NCBI GenBank assembly: GCA_022494885.1 | Contig: JAGVSM010005005.1 | Span: 95,865 to 159,864, forward strand | Origin: Micrasema longulum | Lineage: Eukaryota; Arthropoda; Insecta; Trichoptera; Brachycentridae | Direction: 5' to 3' | Length of the DNA stretch: 64,000 bases | Shown: piece after piece, positions 52,666-63,434 of the stretch | Layout: each line of letters begins with the position of its first letter | Numbering within the stretch: the first letter of the stretch is position 1 | The notes under the pieces: generated by a model | Databases searched by the model: none | Told to the model about the DNA's origin: nothing | What the model saw: the letters and a program-made list of their open reading frames with translations, nothing else | Position numbers and translations under genes: made by a program

Positions 52666-53474
52666 TCGGTTGATGAATGTTGCAAAATCGAAAGTTAAGT
52701 TATTATGGGGTCATCCATTTTCATAAGTGCGAGCAGTAAAATTGCGCATTGTTTGTGATAATAACGTAAGAAAGCTGTGTTGACCTAAAGAGAATGGTAA
52801 ATGTTTTACAGAGTGTAAAATGATTGATTAAACCAGTCGATAAGCGGTCATAGGCATTGTTAATACAGATGTCAATATACTATTCTCAGAGAATGTTGTC
52901 GTGATCACTATATGCGCTGTAATATTCGCCGTTCCGTCATTATTTAAACATCTACATTTCTTTCTTCTGCTGTTTTATTATTATATCAAATCTATCCGCT
53001 TTGGTCCCGAAGTCTACAAAAGATTTGGAGATGCTCAAAATACCGACGGTCAAACAATTTCAACGTGGTCTTTTGCATATGAAATTTCAACGAATCAATT
53101 GTTGTCTATTGTTTTAGTGGAATATTTCTGAGGTTACTCATACTAAATTACTAGTACGAACGTGTTACGAGTTACGACTATTCCCCGAACCGCGGGCGCC
53201 GGTTGTAGCGCATGTATTTATGTTAATAGTAAGTGCGTCGTGTCGGTGAGATTATCATTACTGGTGACTGGCGACTGGTGACTGGTGACTGGTAACCCCC
53301 ATACAGCACAGTAGATGGGTTCCTATAAAATGCCTTGTTACGGAGTGACTCGGAGCCAGTACAAAAACGAGGGTTGGATTCTTTTAAAAATCAAATCAGT
53401 TTTAAGGAAATTCCCAGGAGAGCATCATTTTTCAGCTATTCTTTTTCCGTTCAAGGTACTAGACTTTAAAATGA
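52666..53474. other. non-coding stretch, unassigned
   Basis: A TGACTGG unit is repeated at 53264-53292. No other assignment. Confidence 0.4.
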
Positions 53475-53665
53475 GCCACCTCTTCATATAGATAATGCAT
53501 CTTCTCTAGCCTCCTTCAAGAAACGCCCCAAACATTACTATATATCCTTAGAATCCTGAACTCCCTATATTTTACAGTTTTTTTTTAAATATATATTTTC
53601 ATCCCTTTCCTTTCCTCAGTTCCTCTTTCTCTATCCTTCCCAACTCATTATCTGATTCCACATTC
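53475..53665 (+). mobile_element. possible LINE 3' end scrap
   Basis: Reads NASSLASFKKRPKHYYISLE then stop, resembling the SL.SFK..LK.HY.. end of the 51.7-kb LINE family. The pyrimidine-rich UTR also resembles it. Short and uncertain. Confidence 0.45.
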
Positions 53666-53678
53666 CTTATCCTTTAAT

Positions 53679-54070
53679 ATGTCAGCCTCAACATCTATAC
53701 TACGTCAAACTGCGGATACAGATCTCACCTTAAAAACATTGAATACTATTAAGAAAATTGAAAAAGATGACGTTATCAAGATCTACCGACTTGGCCCGCT
53801 TCGTCCTGATACCACAAATGTTCGCCCAATCAAAGTTGTATTATCGAACCCGACATTGGCTACTGAAATATTTAAAAATAGGAATAAATTAAATTCCTTA
53901 AAATAAATTTCGACCAAACACCTGTACAGCGTAAGGAATTGTTGGACCTTAGGAATGAATTAGAAACTAGAAAAGCCAATGGCGATCAAAACCTTACCAT
54001 AAAGTATATTAACTCTTCCCCAAAGATTGTCAATACTCTTCCAAAAAACTATACAAAAAAACTACAATAA
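53679..54070 (+). pseudogene. LINE ORF1, C-terminal part with a 1-nt frame break
   Basis: The frame from 53679 reads DVIKIYRLGPLRPDTTNVRP, IKVVLSNPTLATEIFKNRNK and stops at 53904. A second frame continues FDQTPVQRKELLDLRNELET, NGDQNLTIKYINSSPKIVNT and stops at 54068-54070. The two halves match one known protein type (nucleic-acid-binding ORF1 of CR1-group LINEs), so a one-base loss in the A-run near 53898 is the simple explanation. Confidence 0.75.
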
Positions 54071-54072
54071 AT

Positions 54073-57000
54073 CTATATTATCAAAATATTAGAGGCATAA
54101 AAACTAAATTGGATTTGCTAGCGACCACGATTCCTACATTAAATTATGATATAGTAATTCTTACAGAAACATGGCTTGATAAAAACATAAAGTCATCAGA
54201 ACTTAGTTTCCATAATTATAATATTTATCGCCTTGATCGTAATATTAACACAAGTAAGAAGTCTAGAGGAGGAGGTTTATTAATTTGTGTAAATAAAAAT
54301 ATGAAATCCTCTATTATTCCCTGTAAAAATGTAAGTGTTGAACAATTATTTGTTAAAGTTGAAATTCAGGGTGTCAAGTTGATTATTGGAAGTGTATATA
54401 TCCCCCCTAATTCTGATTCTTGTCATTATAATGACCATTGTGAAGATGTTGAAAGCATTTTTAGAAGGTTTCCTAAGTACCAAATGTTATTAGTGGGTGA
54501 CTATAATCTTCCGAGTTTTAACTGGCTAAACTTAGTGGATACAAATGTTACTGGTGTGTTGACTATGAACTCGAGTATAGTTAGAGACATGGCCGTTTTC
54601 CTGGGTCTATCACAGTGTAACTATGTATCCAACTCAAATAATCGTTTTCTGGATTTGATTTTTTCTAACATACCCTCAATTATAGTTGACCAAAGTGTAG
54701 ATGCTCTTTTACCTATTGATGCCCATCATCCACCATTAGATATTACGATTTCCAATTTATTAATTTCTAAACTAAAACAAGTGACTACGTACAGAAATTT
54801 TTCAAGAGTCGACTTTTCACTAATTTGTAATTATTTGGAATTAGCTGATTGGAGTTTTCTTCAAGACTATGATCTAAATGACAATCTCTTAGCTTTTTAT
54901 AATATTTTAAACTCTTCTATAGAGCAATTTGTACCAATTTCAGTTCAAAGGGAAAACAAATATCCAAGTTGGTTTTCTAAGGATTTGATTGATTTAATAA
55001 TCTCCAAAAAAATTATGCATAAGCAATATAAAAAAACCAGATCAATAACTGATTATATTGAATTCAATAAGATTAGGAAGTATTGTAAAAAAACATCATT
55101 AATATGTCACAATGCATATATAAAAAAGATCGAAGATAATATTCTGACTGATCCTAAGTATTTCTGGAGATATGCTAAAATCCTAGACAATAGCGATACT
55201 GGTATTCCTAAATCTATGAGATATGGAAATAATAGGTCTAGTAATATGCAAGATACCGTTAATATGTTCGCTGACTTTTTCTCCAATGTTTATGATGATG
55301 CCGTAACTTTAAATAACACAATGGAAAATAAATTAACTGAGCTTATTGACCTGCCTAACTTTACTATTTCTGATAAAAAAATTATCAAGTTTGTAAAATC
55401 GTTGGATAAACGTAAGTCTGCTGGCCCTGATGGTATTCCTCCAGTCTACATTATAAATTGTATTCATATATTAGCACATCCTATTAAAATTTTATTCAAT
55501 AAGTCTTTAACTACTGGCGTATTTCCTGATATATGGAAATATAGCCACATTACACCCATATTTAAAAAGGGTAGCAAAGATGAAATATCCAACTACAGAC
55601 CTATTTGTATTCAGTCTACCCTCCCTAAGTTGTTTGAAAAACTTGTACTTGATAACTTAATTATACCTTTAAAACAAATAATTGCTCCTGAGCAACATGG
55701 GTTTATTACTGGTCGTTCAACAGTCACCAATCTCATTTTGTACGAGAATTTTATTGCTAGTGCACTTCATAAGAAGCACCAGGTCGACGCTATATACACC
55801 GACTTCAGTAAAGCCTTTGACAAAGTTTGCCACTCTAACTTGTTGCAGAAACTTGGTCGACTGGGAATACGTGATGAACTCTTAAAATGGTTCATTAGTT
55901 ACTTATATAATAGAAAAATAGCAGTTAAAATAAATTCTCATATCTCCTATAGTTTTTTAGCAACAAGCGGCGTACCCCAAGGATCACACTTGGGACCTAT
56001 TTTATTTTTAATTTATATAAATGATATTGTTGAAATTTTTAGCGATGTAAAATATTTGCTTTTTGCTGACGACCTTAAACTTTATAGAATTGTAAATAAT
56101 ACTGATGATTGCAATACCCTGCAGATGAATCTCAACAGAATTCACGAGTGGTGCAATAAAAATAATCTTTTTCTCAATATAGATAAATGCCAGGTTATTT
56201 CCTTTTCAAAAAGTAAGAAACCTTTAATTTTTAACTATTTGTTGAACCACGCAACAATTGAAAGAGTTAATTTCATTAGGGATCTTGGCGTAATTTTTGA
56301 TGATAAACTTACATTTATCAAACATATTGACAAGATTTCAAATGAGGCGCTAAGTATGTTGGGATTTATTTGTAGGGTTACTAATAAATTTGAAAGTATC
56401 GCACCAATCAAGTCACTTTATTGCTCCCTGGTTAGAAGTCGTTTAGAATATATTTCTCCAGTCTGGTCGCCCCATTATCGTGTACATTCTGATTCACTCG
56501 AGCGCGTCCAGAAGAAATTTCTAAAATATATTAATTTTAAACTTCATATTCCTGCTGCTTTATTTAATTATAATCAATTGTTGTCTTCAGCAAATCTTTT
56601 AAGACTTTCTGATAGAAGAATCCTAACTGACCTAATATTACTTTTTAAGGTGATCAATTCATTAATTGACTGTCCAGATTTGCTGGAGTTGGTGTGTTTC
56701 CGTGTACCTGGTCGACATACCCGCCACAGATCTCCTTTTTGTTCTACAAGTTCTAGAACCAACTATCACATGCACTCGCCTATCCCTAGGCTCCATAGAT
56801 ATGGCAATCAGTATGAGGACAAGGCTGATATATTTGGTTCTGGACTTGATAGTTATAAAACGAGTCTGATTTCTTTTTTTCTCGCAATATTATTCTTAAA
56901 CTTTTCTTTTTATTTAAAAATGTTTTTTCCTTTTTTGTTTTTTCATATTTATGTATTTATTTCGTTATTATTTTTGGTTGCTTTTATGTATTTACCTGCT

Positions 57001-57102
57001 TGTTACTATTGTTATAGTTATGCAATTTTTATAATTTTTTGTTATGTTTCTATATATGTATTTTTTAATTTTTTTTTCATATTTATGTTCAATATATGTT
57101 AA
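54073..57102 (+). CDS. LINE ORF2: endonuclease and reverse transcriptase, intact
   Basis: About 1,000 codons open without a stop. Counting from the TTG at 54109, the APE-type endonuclease spans roughly residues 1-225, with LTETWL, VGDYNLPSFNW, FLDLIFSN and DAHHPPL. The preceding LYYQNIRG, a typical ORF2 start, lies in the same frame at 54073. Reverse transcriptase spans roughly 430-720: KSAGPDGIPP, SNYRPICIQS, YTDFSKAFDKV, TSGVPQGSHLGPILFLIYIN and LLFADDLKLY with both catalytic Asp. The thumb is LVRSRLEYISPVWSP. No ATG precedes the endonuclease; the first lies at 54301. The last 75 residues are a T-rich, hydrophobic read-through, probably 3' UTR. The protein would nick target DNA and copy the element's RNA. 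Confidence 0.9.
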   Translation, partial: LYYQNIRGIKTKLDLLATTIPTLNYDIVILTETWLDKNIKSSELSFHNYNIYRLDRNINTSKKSRGGGLLICVNKNMKSSIIPCKNVSVEQLFVKVEIQGVKLIIGSVYIPPNSDSCHYNDHCEDVESIFRRFPKYQMLLVGDYNLPSFNWLNLVDTNVTGVLTMNSSIVRDMAVFLGLSQCNYVSNSNNRFLDLIFSNIPSIIVDQSVDALLPIDAHHPPLDITISNLLISKLKQVTTYRNFSRVDFSLICNYLELADWSFLQDYDLNDNLLAFYNILNSSIEQFVPISVQRENKYPSWFSKDLIDLIISKKIMHKQYKKTRSITDYIEFNKIRKYCKKTSLICHNAYIKKIEDNILTDPKYFWRYAKILDNSDTGIPKSMRYGNNRSSNMQDTVNMFADFFSNVYDDAVTLNNTMENKLTELIDLPNFTISDKKIIKFVKSLDKRKSAGPDGIPPVYIINCIHILAHPIKILFNKSLTTGVFPDIWKYSHITPIFKKGSKDEISNYRPICIQSTLPKLFEKLVLDNLIIPLKQIIAPEQHGFITGRSTVTNLILYENFIASALHKKHQVDAIYTDFSKAFDKVCHSNLLQKLGRLGIRDELLKWFISYLYNRKIAVKINSHISYSFLATSGVPQGSHLGPILFLIYINDIVEIFSDVKYLLFADDLKLYRIVNNTDDCNTLQMNLNRIHEWCNKNNLFLNIDKCQVISFSKSKKPLIFNYLLNHATIERVNFIRDLGVIFDDKLTFIKHIDKISNEALSMLGFICRVTNKFESIAPIKSLYCSLVRSRLEYISPVWSPHYRVHSDSLERVQKKFLKYINFKLHIPAALFNYNQLLSSANLLRLSDRRILTDLILLFKVINSLIDCPDLLELVCFRVPGRHTRHRSPFCSTSSRTNYHMHSPIPRLHRYGNQYEDKADIFGSGLDSYKTSLISFFLAILFLNFSFYLKMFFPFLFFHIYVFISLLFLVAFMYLPACYYCYSYAIFIIFCYVSIYVFFNFFFIFMFNIC

Positions 57103-57224
57103 AGGCAATTTCTGCCGTTTATGTAAAATAAATAAATAAATAAATAAATAAATGTATGACATGAGGTATTTTTAAAAAAGCTTATATGTGCAAGACTTAT
57201 CTCCAAAATGAAAATCAACCGTTA

Positions 57225-57410
57225 TTTTTAACTAATTAGGTTTTTTATGTATATATCTTTGATAAATATTTTCGTTTTTTTGATACAATTTTTGACCAAC
57301 TCTTCTTTTAACCAGTCTGTTTTTAGTTGGCTGGAAGATATTGCTTTTAGCAACAAGTCCGCCAAAGTATTTTTTCTTTGAACTTGAAGCATTAAATAAA
57401 TAAATATGGA
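57225..57410 (+). mobile_element. LINE 3' end
   Basis: TAGTTGGCTGGAAGATATTG, GCAACAAGTCCGCC and GCATTAAATAAATAAAT match the 3' end of the copy at 51690-52665. Nothing coding is left. Confidence 0.6.
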
Positions 57411-59049
57411 AGTCTAGGCATTTACACGGCTCATGACCTGTCATTTGCTGGTTTAAGTGACACTATCTCTTAATGAAACCGGAAAAGACTTATGCATACA
57501 CCTGGTATATGCTGTGGATGGTAAAATGTTTTCGAATATTTCAAACTCAACAAAATCTGAACAGACAGAAGATTTCTTTTTTCTTTAACTCTCGCGTGGC
57601 TGTGACGTCACACTAGTCGACATACGATGCAAGACTCGATATATCTCTTTTATTTTTTTAAATGATAAAGTTATATTTTTGAAATGTTCCAATGGACATT
57701 TTCACACCGGATTTGAAAAGTAAACTTTATATGACTATGCTGGGTTTCAAAACAAAAAATAATTTACCCTCGCTACGCGAAGAACCAACGTCCGTTGTTA
57801 ATACAGCGATACATCTGTATAAGAGTGAGCTCGAAGATATAACTCGCAACAAGGAAACCGGAGACTGCGTTCTGTGGCCAGTATTTGTGTGAAACAGATT
57901 CAGTCGGTTATTGACAGTAATGGGGGACGCACGCATGTAAAATGCGTATTTATGATTTTGAATTTATTTTGCTATGACAGGGCCAAATTCAATGTTTATC
58001 TTTACATATTATGGAAAAGGAATTATAAAACACTATGCCTCTTTGTTTTTTTTTCAAATGTCTGGACTTTAGAATATTCCATCTTTTTATATTGGTAACG
58101 CGATGTTACATCGCCGCGCCATGGAATTATTTACCACAATATTCTAAGAGTTAGGGTGTTTTCTAGTAGCTTAAAGTATTTAAATAATGATATGAAGATC
58201 TTAGCGCTACAAAGCTACGTTCACATACTAGTATATCAACATATTGTAAAGATAAATCATCAATGGATCGCATTGATTGTTGTCGGTTTTCCCAAAAGTT
58301 TGTCATTTTATATTGTTATTGACCGCAATTCCCATCAACACGGACAAAAGTATCTACCAATATTTTATTTGACACAGAAAAACATCGTAGCGATTAAATA
58401 TATTATAACGCTGCTTCGAAGACCTCGCGTCAAGACTTTTCTTTTTTAATAAATCTCGCAAACCACGAGCCACGAGCAATCTGTTCGCTCGCTTCTCGCT
58501 ACTCGCTCTCCGCTCCTCGCTCTACGCTGGAACTAAAATTATCGCCTTGTAATTTCTAATTATTCAAGTTTTTTTTTTTTTTTTTCCTTTAATTTTATTA
58601 TAAAACAAAAATTTAATCTGACTATTTGTAATTCAGCGTATTTATACTGACGTATACAGCATACATAATGTGCTTATGTGTGCATCATAATTTGTAGGTA
58701 TGTAAGATCTTTGTTCTATTACTTTTTAATTATTTTATACGAGTACAATTGTACAGGCTATGGCCGTTAATAAATAAATTAATCAGTTTTATGTAAAAAA
58801 AAATAATTTTTTAAAGGTTTTTTTTTTAAATTGGTAGGTAAATTTATATCATATTTTTTGTTCTTATAACACGTTATTTTTTCGACGATTATAAAAATAA
58901 TTCCTATTTTAAGTTCCTCGACAAATAAATTAATACATTTTGATAAACACATATATTTATATACGTAATATTTCCTTACTGTTTTACGTCAAATTAACGA
59001 ACCTCTCGGTGAGAATAACATTATTTTATATTTTTTTAATAAGGAAATA
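57411..59049. other. non-coding stretch, unassigned
   Basis: Low-complexity CTCGCT-type repeats at 58478-58530, a T-run at 58569 and a LINE-like tail GCCGTTAATAAATAAATTAA near 58762. Short frames at 57692 and 58156 match no family I know. Confidence 0.4.
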
Positions 59050-59225
59050 TTTGCGTTCTTATTATTTACCCAAAGATTTCGATTTTGAGGCCATTTTTGA
59101 CGAGTTGTAAATGACTCACTATTAGAAAATGGAAATCAAGTTGGGGTAGAGTGGGGTTCGAACCTCGGACCTTTGATCTGTGAGGCCACAACACTAGCCA
59201 CGGGACCTCAACCCGATTCAAACCC
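59050..59225 (-). mobile_element. tRNA-derived SINE, family B
   Basis: Minus strand: GTCCCGTGGCTAGTGTTGTG (A-box region), GGTCCGAGGTTCGAACCCCA (B box), then TACCCCAACTTGATTTCCAT, CATTTACAACTCGTCAAAAA and GGCCTCAAAATCG, running to AATAATAAGAACG. The clearest copy of this family. Confidence 0.75.
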
Positions 59226-60029
59226 GGTTTTGATCTTATCATTTTCTCTATTTTGCATTTTGTTTGTTATTCAATAAATAAATAAAAATGAGAATGGAAG
59301 GGAAGGGGTTCGACATCCTTCGACAAAGTCACCTTCTGTCTCACCTCAAACATTTCCTATTTCAATGATCCAATTAATATAACGCTAACATTAATATTTA
59401 TGAATATAATTCGCGCCGGTTTCGCGGTGAAAATGTCGGCTGTGACCCACATAGCGCCGAACCGAGGACTTCCTCGCGAGTTTGTTCCGACCGCTACCAC
59501 TCAGCCGCGTAACCTTAATAACACCTTTTAACTACTCAAGAAGGAATTCTGACGTAATATTATACTCGTCAATAAATAATCAGCTCAAATCGAGTACTAC
59601 GAGTACGAGAACTGCCTTTGTTTTCAAATAATGCTACATACCACACACCTATGGCCCGCATGTGTCGGGAATATAATATAAACTGCCGAAACAATAAAAT
59701 TGTCATTTTTCATGATACTCTCTCAGCTTTTGCGAATAATCTCTTAGGAATAAATCTTATTCAATAAGTACACACGTACAACTTATTTTTTATTGCATTG
59801 TATCCTGTATAAAAAAAATATTTAAAAATATGTATTACAACTTAATGTATAAATCTATTTTGTGAATTCTATAATTGAAGATATATATGCATGTAAAATT
59901 GTATCGACGAATGCTTTCAAATTGTATGTTTTCTAGTAAGTATCTTTGTTGAATTACCTAATAAAATAAAATAAAATAAATACATACACACCTTTTTAAT
60001 TAAATACATTTTTATTAGACCTACATATT
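59226..60029. other. non-coding stretch with a tRNA-like head
   Basis: Minus strand 59516-59447 has CGGCTGAGTGGTAGCGGTCG and CCTCGGTTCGGCG, which resemble A and B boxes; possibly another SINE head. Tail-like AATAAAATAAAATAAAATAA at 59960-59980. Otherwise unassigned. Confidence 0.4.
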
Positions 60030-60115
60030 AACTGAACGCTTTGGGTACGCAGGAAGAAATTATCTTAAGGCAATATGCCCGCCCTTATATGTACGAGAAT
60101 ATAAAGCGTTAAATA
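60030..60115 (+). mobile_element. LINE 3' end
   Basis: GGAAGAAATTATCTTAAGGC, AATATGCCCGCCCTTATATG and GCGTTAAATAAATAATTG match the 3' end of the minus-strand copy at 28325-28930. Confidence 0.55.
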
Positions 60116-60709
60116 AATAATTGAACTTTTGTAAACGCCCGCGCCCGGACGCGGGTTGTGCCCAGTGAGGTGTTCGTATAGAAAAAAAAAAGTTATAAAT
60201 TTGGAATATTTTTGATTAAATTTCGCCGGTGTTTAAAATGATTAGTACCGTGTAATCGTCTCTATTGTTCCCATCAATCGATTACCTCGTATCAAACCGT
60301 GGTCTGTAATAGCGACGGGTAGATAATGAGGTCCACAACCTTCTGGCGTTGCCCAACAACACTCACTGCACGGAGTGTACAGAGTGTACAGTGTACAGTA
60401 TGGTCGTAAGGCGTACGCGGCGTACGCGCCTTGCGTAACTTGCGATCGCGGGCACGGACACGGGTTCGAGCCTTGAGAGTGACATCGGCTCGAATTTCCA
60501 AACGTCTCGTCTCGCTTTTTGCATACAAATGAAGCGGTAACGCGATGTATTGATATTCCGATTGTTCCGAGGGCCCGATGAGTTGAGATAATTCGTGTCG
60601 TCGGCGTCGCTGTACTCGTTGTACTCGCTCCTCTTAGGATACGAACAATTCTATTTCATTTCATTCCCGTTTAACAAATAAAAAAGCAATTATTAATGTA
60701 ATGTAATTT
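60116..60709. other. non-coding stretch, GC-rich in part
   Basis: GC-rich at 60140-60175 and 60345-60500. Could be regulatory, but no motif supports it. Confidence 0.35.
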
Positions 60710-61520
60710 AATTCTCGCTTACAACAAAGAGGAACTGCGATTCTCGGTAACAGAGGTCTACGATGTATGCGAGGGAAGCGATTTGCCGATAAATGTCAAT
60801 AAATCGAATGTGATGGTTTTTAAAGAAATCAAAGTATGACTAAATGTGAAATCCGTGTGAATGGGGTTATACCGAAACAGGTAGTAAAATTTATGTATCT
60901 GGGAAGTATGTTTACTGGGGATAGAATGACCGAAAAAGATATTGAAAGGAAGGTGAGTGCCGGGAACAGAGTGAACGGTGCACTTAATTCGACATTGTTT
61001 GCAAATAAATGTTTGTCGCAAGAGGCAAAATTAGCAGTTCACCATAGAGTTCCGGTCCCCACCCTGATGTATGGGAGCGAAGTATGGACTTGGAAAAATA
61101 GGGATGAAAGTAGGTTGAATGCTGTCGAAATGCGATCTCTCGGACGAATGTGTGGTAAAACTATGTACTATAGATGCGCAAGTGTCGATATCCGTACATT
61201 AAGTCAGGCCAAGATAAGCACTATCGACAAAATGAAGAAAGGAGCTCCGCGCTGGTCTGTACATGTAAAGCGAATGGACAGCGAAATAACGGCCAAGAAT
61301 ATTAACAATGCTAATGTTGATAGATGCAGAAATAGACGAAGACCGAGAAAGACATGACATGAACAAATCCAACAAATGCTTGAAGATGGACATGTCAAAA
61401 GTCGGAATAATCGGCACGCGCGCATGAGAAGATGCATGAATGTAGAGGAATATGTATGCAAAGATAGAATGATGTGGCGTTCTATCCTCTCTACCTACCC
61501 TAACGAGGAAACGTCGTGAT
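60710..61520 (+). mobile_element. 5'-truncated RTE-like LINE, C-terminal ORF2
   Basis: From 60836 the frame reads FMYLGSMFTGDRMTEKDIER, KVSAGNRVNGALNST, AVHHRVPVPTLMYGSEVWTW and LNAVEMRSLGRMCGKTMYYR to a stop at 61355. In the same register it continues EQIQQMLEDGHVKSRNNRHA and ends MRRCMNVEEYVCKDRMMWRS. The upstream DLPINVNKSNVMVF piece is joined by a frame break. YLGS.FT.DG....I..R...G..V..AL and VLLYGSE.W motifs identify it. One stop and one shift, so relatively recent. Confidence 0.85.
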
Positions 61521-62297
61521 GGTTTGTTTGTTGTTGTTTTTAATGTAAACATTTCGATTCCCAAAGTGAAAAGAATTGATCGTAATAAAATAAACATAAA
61601 ACAGCATTGTTTTTAACGACTGATTTTTCATTTTTTTCAACCAAACGCTTTCAAAGCTACAAGAGCTTCTTTATCGAGGAATAATTAAACGTAGTTATGC
61701 AGAAAACAACCAGGCCACTTTTATAAAACAAACTGTAAGAATTGCCTTCTGAAAATAGTGTTGATCATAAAAATGGCATTTCTCAATTTGCAGAAAACAC
61801 CCACAGCACTAGAAAAATCTTACGGTCCATACCGTATGCTGCTGGGAAAATTAATGCCTTAAGAAATCTGTTTCTCTTAAAAAAATTAATGTGGATAAAT
61901 GCAAAAGAATTTTAATTTTATGAATTAATTCATTTCAAAATATCTGTAGATCATAAAAAATATACACACAGAATGTCACCCCATACACTCAAAGTTTGAA
62001 AAGGTATTATTCAATATTAGATGTGACTGTTCGCTGCAAAATGCATATTTAAGGTTGTGTGGTCAGCCAGACTGAAAAAAACAACCGAGATTCCTTTAAC
62101 ACATAACCAAAATATTTTTTAAATTATCTCAACAAATTAAAGTAGTAATTCTTTACAATTAAGTGTCCTAATATAAATATCAAATAATATATTATTTAAT
62201 ACCTGATGACACAGCGTGCATCAGAGTTAAGTTGTGCGGTTTAGAACAAAGACTTTCAAAGGCATTTAAACTAGTAAAATACATCACAAAATTATTT
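61521..62297. other. non-coding stretch, unassigned
   Basis: AT-rich; no assignment. Confidence 0.4.
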
Positions 62298-62715
62298 TCC
62301 ATGTCGGGCTCGCGGTGTAATGGTCGGTGCGTTTGCCTACTATGCGAGAGGTCTCGGGTTGGATTCCCGACATGGTTCGTAGTCCTAGGGCCCCGATTAC
62401 AATGGGAAGTTAACAGAATTATCTTCGACTCTCGATATAGAAAAACCGACATTTGTGTACGAAAATGAGCATATTTGCGTAAACATTTAAAGTACCTTCG
62501 TCGGTAACCTATAATAATTGAACTTTCTGCTTTTCATACACATAACTCAATTTTACTCTGTAGATAAAATTTAAGATAAATGTTTATTTGCCATTGTAAT
62601 CGGGGTCCCGGGCTGGTATCCGAAGCCTCAAACTGATCATCATTACTCGTGTAGCAAGCAAAAATGATCAAGATACGCTGCGATCGGTGTACTATGCACC
62701 ATTATGATGATGACG
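62298..62715 (+). mobile_element. SINE family A interrupted by a MITE
   Basis: Head CGCGGTGTAATGGTCGGTGC (A box) and TCGGGTTGGATTCCCGACAT (B box), then CGTAGTCC. After the MITE (62388-62609) it resumes at GGGCTGGTATCCGAAGC, then GATACGCTGCGATCGGTGTA and a TTATGATGATGACG tail. About 45 bp of body are missing between head and insertion. Confidence 0.82.
62388..62609. mobile_element. MITE family B copy nested in a SINE
   Basis: Left end GGGCCCCGATTACAATGG, right end on the other strand GGGACCCCGATTACAATGG. Inside: ATCTTCGACTCTCGATATAG, GTACGAAAATGAGCATATTT, CTCAATTTTACTCTGTAGAT. 222 bp, no frame. Confidence 0.82.
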
Positions 62716-63434
62716 ATCGGTACTCGTGAGACACAACCGCGTCGATTTACAATGGAAAGAAATCAGGACATTACACAGTTCAACTCGAAGGAATAAGTGA
62801 TTAAACTTTTCTTAATGTAAATGATTTTTTAATGTATTTCGATTTGTTGAATTGTCTGACATTAAATTTGTCCAAATCTATTTGAAACAGCGCGAGGAAT
62901 AAAAAGTAAATTCGTATTTTGTTGTTGACTTCACTTTCACTCACATTTCGCGTAATTTTCACCGGAGATACGATATGAGTACGACACGAGTCATAATGAC
63001 TTCCTCTCTGTAGTCGGGAGCTGCTATTATACTCGTACTCGACAATTAAATGTGGATTTCCTCAGTCGGCGACTTTGCTGCGGACGATGCGGGCCTGTGA
63101 CGACAGCGGAATCAGCCGATGACTGCGGTCACGATACATTCACGTCATTATAAAATGATAAATGAAGATCAGTCTAGTTATATTTTATTTATGAATTTAT
63201 AAATAAATACACACTAAAAAGGGAATATATTTTGGTAAATTATATGAACGTAAATAGTTGTTTAAAATCAAATCTTAACTGTGTCGTACAAAGAGACATT
63301 AATATATAATACATTGTATACTTATAAAAATTTTGTTTAAAATAGGCTTTATTATTGAAATATTTATTTTCATTACTATCTCTATAAAAATATTAAGCAG
63401 AGAGCGCGAATACAAAATAAATAAAATGGAAATA
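62716..63434. other. non-coding stretch, unassigned
   Basis: GC-rich at about 63060-63130, otherwise AT-rich. No assignment. Confidence 0.4.

Larger units (their letters stand above)
53679..57153 (+). mobile_element. near-complete CR1/Jockey-group LINE (ORF1 end, ORF2, tail)
   Basis: Best-preserved retroelement of the window. It contains an ORF1 C-terminal part (53679-54070, one frame break), an intact ORF2 (to 57102) and a T-rich 3' region, ending AAATAAATAAATAAATAAAT at 57125-57153. The 5' part with the promoter and most of ORF1 is missing, so it is 5'-truncated. It is not inside any recognised receptor exon; it may lie in the receptor's first intron or upstream. Confidence 0.9.

Noticed and set aside
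57130..57152. TAAA repeat as a stand-alone microsatellite
   Set aside because: It is the 3' tail of the LINE, as in other LINE ends of the window.
53679..57153. LINE as a domesticated host gene
   Set aside because: ORF1 has a frame break, the 5' end is missing, and a simple-repeat tail is present, all typical of an ordinary 5'-truncated insertion.
59155..59215. possible true tRNA gene (A and B boxes)
   Set aside because: The same head recurs with a shared non-tRNA body at four other places, and cloverleaf pairing at the acceptor stem is not evident; a SINE explains it better.
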